The translations under genes were made by a program, and so were the position numbers. 64,000 bases of DNA from the NCBI RefSeq assembly GCF_008831285.2, contig NC_045151.1, positions 3,841,544-3,905,543 on the forward strand. Reading direction: 5' to 3'. The DNA comes from Nymphaea colorata (lineage: Eukaryota; Streptophyta; Magnoliopsida; Nymphaeales; Nymphaeaceae). The notes under the pieces were generated by a model. That model ran no database searches. It had not been told where the DNA came from and was given only the letters and a program-made list of their open reading frames with translations. Below, in pieces: positions 36,175 to 47,929 of this stretch; position 1 is the first letter of the stretch; each line of letters starts with the position of its first letter.

Positions 36175-36704
36175 GTCAAAAACATGAAAATGTATACCAA
36201 AGTTTTAAAACTAATCCACCCAAAGAAGATACATTAGGAGCCAGAATAGAATTTTTAAGAACATGGTACCGAGTAACTTGCAAAAAACATGTTAAAGACA
36301 AAAAATTGAACGGAATTATGCAGTCACCCTATAGGTGTTGTGAAGAATATCTTATACCATAATTAGGATGGAAACAAGAAAAAAAGATATAGACAATATA
36401 AAAAATATAGGAAAATAAAACATTACTATAATAAATATAAAAAACGAAAAACAATATACCCAAAGAAAAAATATTATGTAAGAAATAAAAATAAATACCC
36501 AAAAAATATGAAAACATGCAAATGCTACAACTGCTGCAAGATAGGACATATAGCAAGTATTGCAAACAACCTATAAAACCAAAAATAGTAAATATTATAG
36601 AAGAAGAATTTATAGATATAGGGCAATTGAATGAATTTGATATATCAGAAATAGAAACTATATATGAAACAAACACTGAAAATGAATATAGTGAAGATGA
36701 ATAA
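36175..36704 (+). pseudogene. Endogenous pararetrovirus coat protein C-terminus, right copy
   Basis: From about 36,175 the frame reads V-Y-Q-S-F-K-T-N-P-P, then T-L-G-A-R-I-E-F-L-R-T-W-Y, a stop before L-G-W-K-Q, and a Lys/Tyr-rich basic region. The zinc knuckle starts C-Y-N-C-C-K-I-G-H, but one base is missing after the His, so its last Cys falls out of frame. The acidic tail ends S-E-D-E and TAA at 36,704. Upstream of about 36,175 the frame meets a TGA in both arms, so the N-terminal part of the protein is absent or unrecognisable. Confidence 0.75.
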
Positions 36705-36830
36705 GGAGATAGAAACTTCCCACGAAAAAAAAATACCAAGAAGAATTAATAGAAGAATATACACTTTAGAGAATTATATTTGATGGAAAAATCTTACAAT
36801 AAATTGAGCAACAAGAAATTGACATAAGTA

Positions 36831-37420
36831 AAGAAAAAATATTTGAATTGCCACTTATCCGGCGCATGCCGGGAATCAAGAATTTACTAAAAAAGAAAAT
36901 GGAAGAATACTATGTAATAGATGAAAACATGTGATAGATATAGTCCAAGCCACAGGGACAACTAGAGTACCCCTAATTAGTAGACTAGGAATTAAAGGAG
37001 AACTAAAACAACTAAAACTTACTACACCAATGAAGTATGTAGATTTTGGAGGAATTAAAATACTAGTTAAAGCACGTTTTAAAGAAGGAACAAATACACC
37101 ACTAGAATTATATCTAACAGATGATAGAATAATTTACCCTGCTGAGAAAGCCATTATAGCCAAAATAAAAGGAAATCTAATATATCAAAAACTAAAATTT
37201 GTAATAAAGCCAAATTTCACAATAAGCCTAACAGACCAAAATATAGACGGAAGTCTAGTATTATATTGAAAGTTATCAAGAATCCTACTAGAAAAAGGAT
37301 GTAAAGTAATGACGATAAAAGGCAAAAATATGTTTGTAGTGATCAGTAAATGTAAAATATCAACCAAACGAGGAAACAATGACACAATACAAATACATAA
37401 TCCTTTTAGACAACTAATAA
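36831..37420 (+). pseudogene. Endogenous pararetrovirus movement protein, right copy
   Basis: 30K-type movement protein with core frame 36,931-37,269. It shows T-R-V-P-L-I-S-R-L-G, D-D-R-I-I-Y-P-A-E-K, K-G-N-L-I-Y-Q-K-L-K-F and S-L-T-D-Q-N-I-D-G-S-L-V-L. The read before the core (E-K-I-F-E-L-P-L-I-R-R-M) is in the same region but interrupted by stops near 36,930. After 37,269 the frame has a stop and then continues (K-V-M-T-I-K-G-K-N-M-F). It sits between coat protein and retropepsin-like domain, the coat-then-movement order known from cavemoviruses. Confidence 0.75.
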
Positions 37421-37429
37421 CTGTAATAA

Positions 37430-37906
37430 ATGATTCTAAACCATATTATACAGAAAATGAACAAAAATGAATTACAAATAATTAAAAGTAGACTAAGCAT
37501 AAGCGACCACAAAGAAGAAACAAGTTATAAACATAGTCAATTTTATATCAAAGGAATAATGGATGAAAAATTCAGAAGATTACTAATAGATACAAGATCA
37601 GAAGAAAACAATATAACACCAGATCTAGTTGAAAATGATATTGTATTACCCAATAATCATAAATATAATGATATCAAGGGAAACATCATTACAAGCAAAG
37701 GAACAGTTATGAAAGAAATAACTATAGCAAACTATAAATTTGAAATTACTTTTGAAATACAAGAACAATGGAGTGATGGACAAATAGATATAATACTTGG
37801 TAATAGATGGTTAAACAAATATGATAATTACCGAATAGAGAAAAACATAATTGAAATCCAAAGTATGGGAAAAAGAATAATTATCCCCAAAGATTTAGAT
37901 GATTAA
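37430..37906 (+). pseudogene. First retropepsin-like domain, right copy
   Basis: A 158-codon open frame. Around residues 43-60 it reads F-Y-I-K-G-I-M-D-E-K-F-R-R and then L-L-I-D-T-R-S (DTR at 37,589-37,597). A D-I-I-L-G-N-R-W-L-N-K-Y motif at about 37,788-37,823 is the usual closing element of retropepsins. Gly of the D-T-G triad is Arg, as in the left arm. It probably continues the movement-protein frame. It is distinct from the protease at 38,588 onward, so the virus seems to have carried two such folds. Confidence 0.7.
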
Positions 37907-38319
37907 TAGAATTAACCCAACAAAATTCACCAAAGAATGTAAAGGAAGAAGCTCGGTAGCTAAAAAAAAAAAAGCTAAACAAGATAATATGAAGCATATG
38001 AATATACCCCAACATATTATTCTGACACTGATTATTCGGAAGATGAGTCCTACTATAGAAACTTAGAAAACAGAATGTTTGATTAAAAAGATAAAATTTA
38101 AAGAAGGGATAACATACATAGTACTAATTAACTCCATAGAACATAAAAAACAAGTACTACTAATAACCAGAAACAAATGGATACCATGGTTAAAGAAAAT
38201 GATAATTGTAAGATAATTTATTGATAAACTAATAATAAATGTAACAGACAGATGGTCAAGAGATATTAGAAACCTATCATCAGAGGAAGCGATTTCAGAT
38301 ATAGAATATGAAGAAGAAA
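37907..38319 (+). pseudogene. Viral inter-ORF stretch, right copy
   Basis: Broken short frames, including Y-E-Y-T-P-T-Y-Y-S-D-T-D-Y-S-E-D-E at about 37,992-38,045 and a Lys/Ile/Trp-rich piece (T-R-N-K-W-I-P-W-L-K-K) at about 38,165-38,200. An acidic end, S-D-I-E-Y-E-E-E-N-D, lies just before the next ATG. No domain recognised. Confidence 0.5.
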
Positions 38320-38595
38320 ATGATCACTAGAATAAATTCCAAGACATTTGCTAAAGAATGTAAAACATATTTTAGTAGAAGGAATAAAGAGCAACAACAA
38401 CATTATTTTAAAATATACTACTTGATTCACACATTTATTGGTAAAATACAACGAAGAATAATTAACGAGAGACTATAGGAAACATTGAGATTATCGAGAT
38501 TTGAATATGAACTACTTGAAAGATCACTGGATAGAGCAGTGTATAACTATTATCATCAATATAGTCCGCCTGAATCAGATGATGACTATGAATAA
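38320..38595 (+). pseudogene. Small viral ORF upstream of protease-RT, right copy
   Basis: Same 91-codon frame as 997-1,272 (starts M-I-T-R-I-N-S-K-T-F-A) with one TAG inside, probably from a Gln codon. The TAA at 38,593-38,595 overlaps the ATG of the next frame (38,588-38,590). Confidence 0.55.
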
Positions 38596-40455
38596 ACCAC
38601 GCATGACAATAGTAAAAGATAAATTTATCTATATACTAATTAAATTTATTGTAAAAGGATATAATAATAGATATTATACCACTTACATAGATACAAGAGC
38701 ACAACTTAACTTATGGAAAAAGAACTGTTTACCAGAAAATATAAGGGAGGAACTACAAATTCCCTTAGAAGTAAAAGGATTTAATGGTGTCAAAGATATA
38801 ATAAAATACAAAGTTGAGAACATCACAATACAGATCTGAAAGAAAATCATCAAATTAAATAGGATATATGCATTCGAACTAGAAGGAAAAAATATAATAT
38901 TAGGAAGACCTTTCATAAATAATTATTTGCCAATTGAAAGAAATACTATTATGCCCTTATAGTTAAAAATAATGAAAGAAAACAAAGACCATGGCAAAAA
39001 GGAGATAACAAAATAACACAAAAGTTAAACAGAGTAAAAGTAAACACAATACTATTACAAATATATGAAATAAATGAACTGGATAACATTACAAAATGAT
39101 TAGGAAACCTTTATTCAAAAAGTCCATTAAAGTTTTGGGCAAAACACCATACTAAGGTAAAAATTGAATTAATAAATGAAGACAACATCATAACTCAGCC
39201 CCCTTTAAAATATTTACTAGATGATTTAAAAGAATTTGTTAAGCATATTCAAGAATTACTAAGAGAAGGATATATTTGACCTTCAAACTCTAAACATAGT
39301 TTCCCAGCCTTTATTGTAAATAAACATAGTGAACAAAAAAGGGGAAAAATGAGAATGGTGATTGATTACATAAATATGAATGCTAAAACCAAAACATACA
39401 AATAAAATACTAAAATTAAAACAGATATCATGATATAAATACTTTAGCAAATTCGACTGCAAAAGCAGAATTTATCATTTAAAGCTAACAGAAGAAAGTA
39501 AAGCACTAACTGCGTTAACAGTTCCTAATGGATTTTACGAATAGAATGTATTAAGTTTTGGCTATAAAAATGCCCCCAGGAGATTCCAAAATTTTATGGA
39601 TAAAAATTTTACAGGACTAAGAAACTATGTAATTTATATTGATGACATACTATTATATAGTCATACTAAAGATAAATCATTACAACTTACTAAATAACTT
39701 TATGGGCTATGTATAAAAAACTGGTATAACATTAAGTAAAAGAAAAGTAGTCATATGTAAAAATCAGATAGAATTTCTAGGAATCGAAATAAATAAAGCA
39801 GGTATAAAAATGGAAAACCATAGAGTACAAAAATAAGCAAGTTTTGATGACTTAGATACAAAAACTAAGCTACAATCATTCCTAGGATTAGTTAATCAAG
39901 TAAGAAACTATATACCCCATCTTGCTAAGTACTGCAAACCGTTACAAGCAAAACTTAAGAAAGATAAAGAATGCTATTGGGATGAAAAAGATAGACCATA
40001 TATCACAAAAATACAAGACATTTGTGGAAAATTACCAAAACTAGAATTTCCAGATGAAAGCAAACCATTTGCATGGATAATTGAATCAAATGCATCAGAT
40101 AATAATTATGGATCAGTCTTAAAATATGGATATAATGATTCTAAAACAGAATATTTATGCAAATATCACCTAGGGCCAGGAAGCTTCAAAGACAATGAAA
40201 TAAAATGGGAGAAAAACAGAAAAGAGTTGTTTGCATTATATAATTCTCTCAGCCATTTTGAGATGTATGTAGTTTCACCAAATTTTCTGTTCAAACAGCT
40301 AATACAAAGGTTAAGTATTGGATAAATGCAAAACTGGACAATTCTATAGTAAAAAAAGAAATAAGAAGACTAGTTAATGATATCAAACTTTTTGATTTTA
40401 CAATTGAACCAGTCAAATCAGCAGAAAATGTGTATGCGGACTCACTATCTCGAGA
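38588..40455 (+). pseudogene. Endogenous pararetrovirus protease-RT-RNase H, right copy
   Basis: Polyprotein that matured and replicated the viral genome by reverse transcription. In order: retropepsin with D-T-R at 38,690-38,698 (Gly lost, Asp kept) and I-I-L-G-R-P-F-I-N-N-Y at about 38,894-38,926; RT with M-R-M-V-I-D-Y, F-D-C-K-S and the catalytic Y-I-D-D (39,635-39,646); thumb F-L-G-I-E-I and F-L-G-L-V-N; RNase H from about 40,070. In RNase H the first catalytic Asp is Asn (40,089-40,091), the Glu in K-E-L-F is kept, the T-D-N Asp is lost, and the last Asp in A-D-S-L-S is kept. Several stops and shifts. It ends at a junction with R6 near 40,455. Confidence 0.9.
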
Positions 40456-41290
40456 TAAACTGGTCATGTTTTGGACCTGTGAAAATGCAGGTCTTTAGTT
40501 CAATTTACATGGGTATTGTGCTTATGCGTCTTAAGTGGTGGAACATGGTAGCTAGGTTGAAGGATGCAATTCTGCCACAGTTGAAGCTGATGTAGTTCAT
40601 GACCCCTAAGGCATGGTGGGCCTCTTTTCAGGACGGTAAGTTGCTAATTATCTCCCACTCACTCAAGAAAAAAAACATAAGATTTTCATTTTTTTAAAAA
40701 AAAAATCAATCATTCAAGCACACCTCACATTATGTGTAGGTAGGCAGTTGTAAGTGCAGATTATGAATGCCAGCATTTGTGCTCAAATGGAAATGGGAAA
40801 ATCAAAAGGTTATCAAGCTTGGCCTTTGAGCGGAACATTAAAGACTCGGTGAGTTAAGTGCACCGGTTTGTGCATGTAACACATATACAGCAAAAACAAA
40901 ACATGGTAGGGGTTGTGGAGGCACATAACCTGCTTTGGTGAAAGACATTTTTTTAAAGGAATTGTGGAGGCACATATTTAGATTTTTTAATCAGTAATTC
41001 AAAACAGAAGTTTATATTTGCTAAAATAAAATAAAATGGAGGCATACATGCCTTCACTGGATATAGCAATGCTGTTTTTTTATTAGTAATGAAAACGTGG
41101 TGAAGTATTGGAACCAAGGATGCATAATCGGGTTCTTTCAATATTGACAAATGGTTTGTTAATCAGATAGAATGGATGTGGGTTGGTGTGCCTTTTAGTG
41201 TGCATGGGAACAAATACAGTACTGGAACATGTAACATTAGATTGTTGGGCCCCTGCAACAAAATTGCCCCTCCATTTTTCCTTTTTTATT
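40455..41290 (+). repeat. R6 plus R5 modules after the viral block
   Basis: The sequence enters R6 abruptly at CTGGTCATGTTTTGGACC, matching 24,212 and 50,968, but lacks the R6 start found there. R6 is shortened before 40,980. R5 then follows with ACTGGATATAGCAATGCTG. Confidence 0.75.
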
Positions 41291-41790
41291 TTTTTTAGAG
41301 GTGTTTCGCAACATGAGTTTGATGAATTTGCATTAATAATTAGAATAAATTCCATGAAACATTATTTTTTATGTTTCATCAAACTATCACAATCTTTGCA
41401 ATAGATTTATGAAATACTAAACTAGTGTTTATGACGCCAAACATGTCTTATGGGGCTTTCCATTTACTCTAATTTTATCATTAAAAGTAAATCTGTGTTA
41501 AGGGGCTGTTTGGTCATTTTGGACATCCAAACATTTTCTTTCTGTTATGTTCAATCTAAATTGCTTAAAATTTGCTCTGGGAATGAGGTGTAGTGTGTTC
41601 GGTGGGGAGTCAAGGTCGCATATGGGTGACCTTGATAGATTTTTTATTTGGCAATAGAATAATATTAGGTCATAAGGTTACCAGAAAGGGCTCAGGGATG
41701 CCACTTAACACAGCTGGGAGGGAGGAAGAGGAAATGAGGGATGTAGGAATCAGTGCGAGAGAAAATGTTGAAAAAATTTAATTAAGAAAA
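41291..41790 (+). repeat. R2 module joined to an ORF X fragment
   Basis: R2 runs to about 41,692, then switches directly to the end of ORF X (AGGGATGCCACTTAACACAGCTG, as at 30,603). Most of ORF X is missing here. Short CT and AT tracts follow at 41,827-41,911. Confidence 0.65.
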
Positions 41791-42199
41791 ACAAAAGAGC
41801 TAGCATCTGAGTCAAAAGACCGGATGTCTCTCTCCCTCTCCCTTTCTCTTTATCTACCTACCTATCTATCTATATATATCTATATATATATATATATACA
41901 CACACACACAAAAGCATCTTCTTTCTTCATAAACAACACAATGGAAACGTCATTTAACGTTACTGAATGCTCCATTGAATCGAATTTGAACATGACTTCA
42001 TGTCAACTCTTCAATCAGAAGCTGATTTGGTTTCCTTATCCTATATTAAATTTTTTCATATCTGTTCTTTTCAGAAGGTTCAATGGGATTATCAAATCCA
42101 AATGGGACATACATTGACATCCTAATGGAGAATGGATCGTAGAGATAGGCTAAGAAAATGTCTATACACATCAACAACCTTCAGCTATTTCACTCTCAT

Positions 42200-42872
42200 T
42201 TTAAATTACATAATCCTTTTGAAATAAAACAAAAGTGCTACAATGGTTCCCATAAGCAATATGGGCTCACATAAAACAGAGTTCTAGCGACCCATCACTC
42301 TTGTCCAACAGATAGTAAAATTTGAAACTGTTTAGTAGATCAATCTAGTGAAGTAGTTCATATCTCACGAGTTGGAATTTGATATCAAGTTTCATGACTG
42401 AATCTCAAACTTAGTACTGATCCGATTTAGAAATATAGGATTACAAAGAGCACCTAAAAAATGGATTGAAGTAATTGAAAATATGATGCACACGATATAT
42501 ATTCAAGATATTCAATAGCTTCTTTCTTATATCAACTGAAATCCTAACTTATCTTCATGAAAAAGGAGCTTGGATGGAGCCATGACACATTTAACTGAAC
42601 ATATATTGATTGAGGATCAGGACTATGGGAACTAATTTATAGGCCGATTGGCCAATTAGTTGCTGATTCACAAGGTTCAACGTTAGTATTTTTTGTTTTT
42701 GGCATAAAAATATAAATAATGATTACTCTAGCACTTCACAAGCTATCAAATAATTTTTTTCATGAAAATATAAACTATACCTCATTTATCTTTTCAAAAA
42801 TTTTATTTCATATGTAACTTGTCGCTAAACGTGTAAGGAAATTTAATTAAATGTCTCATAATCAATGCATAT

Positions 42873-42954
<82 letters not shown>

Positions 42955-43500
42955 AATTCACAAATATTAATATTAAAATTTGAAATTTCCATTACTGTTA
43001 TCAAATATGTTGGGACAAACTCTTTTACAAGTACGCATAGCATGCAAATTTGAATAATTTACTGCACTAATGCTAGAACTATATCACCCATTCTATAAAT
43101 CTATGACATCTCGTTTTAAGCAATGTTGGATGTCAGGGATCATTTAGCCAACTCTATTATCTCAATTAAAGCACAAGCATATTTTAGGAAAACTTAGATA
43201 CAAATACATGAAGTTTGGAATGTACAATTGGTATTTGTTAATGGTAAATGGCATCCGATGTCAACAATAATATTGAAATCTACAATTTCCATTCTTGTCA
43301 TGATGCACACATAAAAAATGTAAACAACAATATTGAAACCTAAAATTGCCATTTTTGTTTTGATACATCGAAATATGAGTTTTTTTACTTTTGCATATAA
43401 TGTTGCCTGAAACATTATTTTCAATATCTCTCCTGCTCACGTATATTTTATCTATAAATTTTGTTGTTGAAGGACAAATCCAAGTATCTTACTGAGCTTC
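42200..43500 (+). repeat. R1 module, array copy 2
   Basis: Full-length R1 with the AT slot expanded to about 73 bp (42,879-42,951). It ends GAAGGACAAATCCAAGTATC, followed by the hAT-like MITE exactly as in copies 1 and 3. Confidence 0.8.
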
Positions 43501-43548
43501 CTATTGGTGATCTCAAGTTTTAATCAGTGGTTTGCAAAGGTATGGTAT

Positions 43549-43710
43549 CAGAGGCAAAGCCAGGGGAGGCTGACAGGGGTCATAGAAAAAATCTATATGT
43601 AATTTCACTTACCATGTACAGAAGTTTTGAAAAGTTACATTTCAACGCTCGTCAAAATTTTAAAACTATGGTTTGTCCATTCTAATAAAAAATTCCTAGC
43701 TCTGCCTCAT
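43549..43710 (+). mobile_element. hAT (Tip100-like) MITE remnant, copy 2
   Basis: Starts CAGAGGCAAAGCCAGGGGAGG and ends AGCTCTGCCTCAT. ATGGTA lies before the start and AATGGTAC after the end. The TGGTATCAGAGG word at its start resembles a tRNA-Met primer-binding site, but the other copies show that this is chance. Confidence 0.5.
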
Positions 43711-43997
43711 CTTGGTTAATAATGGTACTTCTTGCACTTGCTTTTCTTAAAAAATTCTGTGCTATATGATATATGGTTCATGGCTTTCACTTGACATTTG
43801 TCACTCTTTGTGATTTTAATTACACAGTTTGTTGTTATTATTATTTTTGTACCTTCACCTCCGAAGGTGATTTTGCTATTTTAGCAGCACATCACATGCC
43901 GTTGCTGTAGTAATCCGTACCTTGAAATATATGGACAAGTTACAGATAAAAGGAATTGGTCCAGCGGGTGCGTGGCCTTTGTGCTTCACTTAGTTTA

Positions 43998-44400
43998 GAC
44001 TTCAGGAAGACAGTTATTCAGGATTACCCAAGCCTTCATGAGACAGGTAGACACAATGTAAGAACGTTAGCAATAACACACTAGTGGGTCTTTCTCAGTC
44101 CATTGAGATGCTGAAAATAGAAAAGAAAGCAAGAATTCAGAAGGTGTGTAGATTAATTCTATTCTATTGTCTGCAGTTTTTTGTAAGCAAAAGTACTGAT
44201 TGTGACTGAAATACATTGTTTCGTCGCTATTGGAAACATGGAACAATCAGTACTTTTGCTTACAATTACAATAGAAGTATACATACCTTTTGAATTGCTA
44301 CTTGCATCGCCATTTTCAGCTTCTCAATGGATTGACAAAGAGCCACCACTGTCTTATTGCCAATGTTCTTACATTGTGTATAATTGTCTTCTCGAAGTCC
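43998..44400 (+). repeat. R3 foldback hairpin, copy 4
   Basis: The inner stem is perfect over 23 bp (44,181-44,203 with 44,243-44,265), enclosing a 39-nt loop. The outer second arm has lost about 40 nt relative to other copies (the CTCATGGAGTCTTGGGTGCAG part), so the base of the stem is weakened. Confidence 0.75.
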
Positions 44401-44789
44401 ACATCAAGTGAAGCACAAAGCCTTGTTATACCTCATTTATTTTTCATATAACCTTATCATGTCTGTTTCTCTCTTTACATTCTACTAAATACCTTTTTGA
44501 GAAGAAAAAGCATTGTATATATATATATATATCTGTGTGTGTGTGTGTGTGGCTAAAGATTGGAAGTTGTCATTGAATAACAATTGAAATTAATAGAATT
44601 GGAATTGATTTATGGTGTCTCTTTTGCCTTCTTCATTTTCAGAAATGTTCCTTATTCTACTATAAATTTGGAAGAGGTATGTAGTTTCCCCTACTAACAT
44701 CCCAAGGATTTTTGGATCCAGCTTCCAAGTAGGAGATCTGGACCCAAGTTGTAGTGGAACCACTATGAGAAACCCATGCCCTATAAAAA

Positions 44790-44945
44790 AAAGGTGGATT
44801 TACTGAGAGCCTCAAAATGCCAGTAAAAGTTTTGCTGATGTATGTCAAGGTCGACAGCTAATAAAATGTTGGTAAAACTTGACTTCTACAGAGGCCGTCA
44901 GTGAAGAAAATGTCGGTAAAACTATCACCAACATTTTTGTGGCAC
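44790..44945 (+). mobile_element. CACTA-like subterminal palindromes, copy 2
   Basis: Degenerate version of 17,960-18,120 (CCAGTAAAAGTTTTGCTGA, GTTGGTAAAACTTGAC, GTCGGTAAAACTATCACC). The GTCGGTAAAA form looks closer to the usual CACTA subterminal motif. Confidence 0.35.
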
Positions 44946-45769
44946 ATATCGCTGCACGCATTGGTGTAGGCATCTTTAACGACACATGATCGATCGAATG
45001 TGAAGTTGGGTCGAGGGAAGAACAACTAGAGAAATTTGATGGGCATTTTAATTATCTGATATTTGTTTATACCTTTTCTCGTTTATCTCTCAACTGTCCA
45101 CTACGTTAGATGAGACAGCCTTCATGAATCATCATTCACTCACTCACTCTCTCTCTCTCTCTCACACACACACACAGACACACACACACACACATATATA
45201 TATATATCTTATTCCCTTGAAATAAAAGGCCAAAGTGCTGAACGAAACTAAAAATGGAGTTTTATAGGTATGTTATTGTTGCTTAAAAAATGGAGTGAAA
45301 CGTTAATTCCCTGGATCGTTATTGTGATTTATATCGGTTTGATTCAGTTCTGCCAAGTTGATGGCCCACAACATATTTTTTTCATATTTTTGCTTGAGTA
45401 ATAAAAGCAAAAGGTTTAATTAGTGTGCATCGGACACTTTTCGCACACTGTATCATGTCCTATTAAGTACCATGGAAAATGGTGAACCCAACTAATAGTA
45501 ACCGAAATTGCTGTAATTAGTATGCTAATTCATGACTTAGTGTTTGCATTCAGTTGACAGAGCGCTACTACAAGAAAGGAGTTGAACATGACATTGAGAA
45601 AAAAAATTATTGGTCATTGTAAAATTAATGAACTGGGTTAAAGAGTGTGCTGCTACCTGCTGACGACAATGTAGTCCAGAACCGGGCTACAGATGGGAGG
45701 AGGTGCCTATTGGCCTATTTACATGGCAACACAGTTTCATGTCCCTCTTAATTTAGGTATAGTATTTTT

Positions 45770-45933
45770 GGGGCTTATTTGGAAGTGGTTACAATAACGC
45801 ATTGTTTCATGTATCAACATTAATAATTGGAGAAACTACACATGAAACATTTTGTCATAGTACTACATGAATGTCCCTCTATTTTTACAACAGATACGTG
45901 CATGTATTGCTATTCTGATTGCCAAACAAGCCC
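45770..45933. mobile_element. MITE-like element, copy 2
   Basis: GGGGCTTATTTGG to CCAAACAAGCCC, as at 18,798. Its right part is included in a local tandem duplication, so a second right end lies at about 46,265. Confidence 0.55.
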
Positions 45934-46497
45934 TTAAGAAACATTGTGTCATCAAGCTATTTTTAAGATATAATTTACAGTCTGTCACACGAGCATGATG
46001 CATACTTTTATTTACTTTCAAATTGTACAACTGAGATCAATTCACCACTTATTTGTTACCCAACAATTCGGTTCAAAGATATAAAAATCACAACTGCTTG
46101 GTTTCTTGACGGGCGATGCCTTAATGAGCATCAATGGGGTATTTTTGAATTGCAGATGCTTGTCCATCATACACATGAAACATTTTGTCATAGTACTACA
46201 TGAATGTCCCTCTATTTTTACAACAGATACGTGCATGTATTGCTATTCTGATTGCCAAACAAGCCCTTAAGAAACATTGTGTCATCAAGCTATTTTTAAG
46301 ATATAATTTACAGTCTGTCACACGAGTATGATGCATACTTTTATTTACTTTAAAATTGTAGAACTGAGATCAATTGACCACTTATCTGTTACCCAACAAT
46401 TCGGTTCAAAGATATAAAAATCACAACTGCTTGGTTTCTTGACGGGCGATGCCTTAATGAGCATCAATGGGGTATTTTTGAATTGCAGATGCTTGTT
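45838..46497. repeat. Tandem duplication, period 333 bp
   Basis: ACACATGAAACATTTTGTCA starts at 45,838 and again at 46,171, and both units run to TTTGAATTGCAGATGCTTGT. The units are nearly identical. Copies 1 and 3 of the array have a single unit, so this arose after the array duplicated. Confidence 0.9.
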
Positions 46498-46617
46498 TAT
46501 ATATCTCAATGAACGGTAGTCATGATGAGCATTGATGACGCTCCATTTTGTGGTGGGTAATGCTGGAGTCTCCGCAATGATTATGTGATGGTTTTTTGGG
46601 TTAGCAGAAAGGCCCAC
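46345..46617 (-). other. Repeated unrecognised ORF, copy 2
   Basis: A 90-codon frame, longer than copy 1 because the stop was lost by a small indel. It starts M-G-L-S-A-N-P-K-N-H-H. The duplicated unit also holds a partial copy (46,042-46,236). Not recognised. Confidence 0.2.
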
Positions 46618-47049
46618 TGCTTGACCAAAGACAGAAGTCTAAACTTAAGCCCTTGCCTTTTTTTGGTTTAAGGTCTTCTTAGGGTAAAAGGTCTGCTTGA
46701 CATGCCATCCCACTATACTTGTACATATGTGACCTCCTTTTTGTAGTACAGATAGTTGTTCAAAATGAAAACTAGCTGCTAACCTGTCATTGTGATAACG
46801 TCCTTTAGAACGGGTATGCAGATGGTTGCAGGTGGAGAGATTTTAAACACCATCATTTGCCTTCAAATAGAAACACATATAGTGGTGCACTACTCATTAA
46901 AATTTCAATAGTTTACGTTAATGATCAAGTATGTCAACTTAATTAGTCCGCATTTTCTCAAATTGTGAGGATAAATAAAATCGTTAAAATATATGGTGAT
47001 TTGTTGTAGATGTGATTTGTTCAAAATGAAATTTGAAGGAACATAATTG

Positions 47050-47790
47050 GAATTCTCCAGTAGCCGAAAGTATATATTTGTTAAAATAAAATAAGATGAA
47101 ATATATGGTGAGGATTATTAGGATAAATGATCATACCCAATATTCAAAAATTAGTTCAGTAATAGGGCAGATTGGATTTGGATTGGTGTACTATGCAATG
47201 TGCTCAAGACCCAATGCATGTCACACCATATTATTGGGCCCTAAAAGGAAATTTTCCCTATATTTTCTCTCTTTGTCATTGGGTGTTCGGCAATATGAAC
47301 ATTAAGAGGAGTTCTATGAATATATATAAAAATTAGGATACATTCATGAAGCATTACGTTTTAGTGTTTCAACAGTATGCTATAAACTTTAAAATAGATT
47401 TATGAAACACTAAATTAGTGTTAATGTTACCAAACAGCTCTTTATGGGATTCTTTTTACTCTAATTTTATCATTGCTCTTAGTTTTTAAAGTAGAACTGA
47501 ATTAAGAGGCTTTTTAGTCTTTTCAAACATGCAAACATTTTTTCTGTTACATTCAATCTATCTTGCTTAAAAATTGGTTTTTGGCTGATTTATAGCATGA
47601 TCGGTGGGGAGTCAAGGTCCCATCAAGGTCAATGTATGACTGAAAAATATGGACACACATATGACAGGTGAACTTGGTAGACTTTTTTTTTTAGGTTTAG
47701 AATAAGTTCATGATGTCTTTAGAAAGGGTATGTTTGAATCGCTATCGTAGGGTGATATCATGGGAAATGTGTGGTCATCAAATGTTTCTA
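47050..47790 (+). repeat. R5 plus R2 modules, array copy 2a
   Basis: Collinear with 19,790-20,600. Part of R5 (the GGCTTCCCTGGATATGGG stretch) is deleted at about 47,140. Confidence 0.7.
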
Positions 47791-47929
47791 GAGTATAGCA
47801 TATGATACTTAATTGGATATTCTTTGTTTTCTTTCTCTTTTTTTAAAACAGTTTAATAAGATCTCTGAATTATATCGAATATGTTGACATCCGTATAAAA
47901 AATAGACCATGGACAAAGGTTATGAAAAT

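Noticed and set aside
43541-43560. TGGTATCAGAGG word resembling a tRNA-Met primer-binding site
   Set aside because: The collinear copies at 16,721 and 60,038 read TGGTAGCAGGGG, so it is the end of a hAT-like MITE with chance substitutions. No LTR or viral sequence adjoins.
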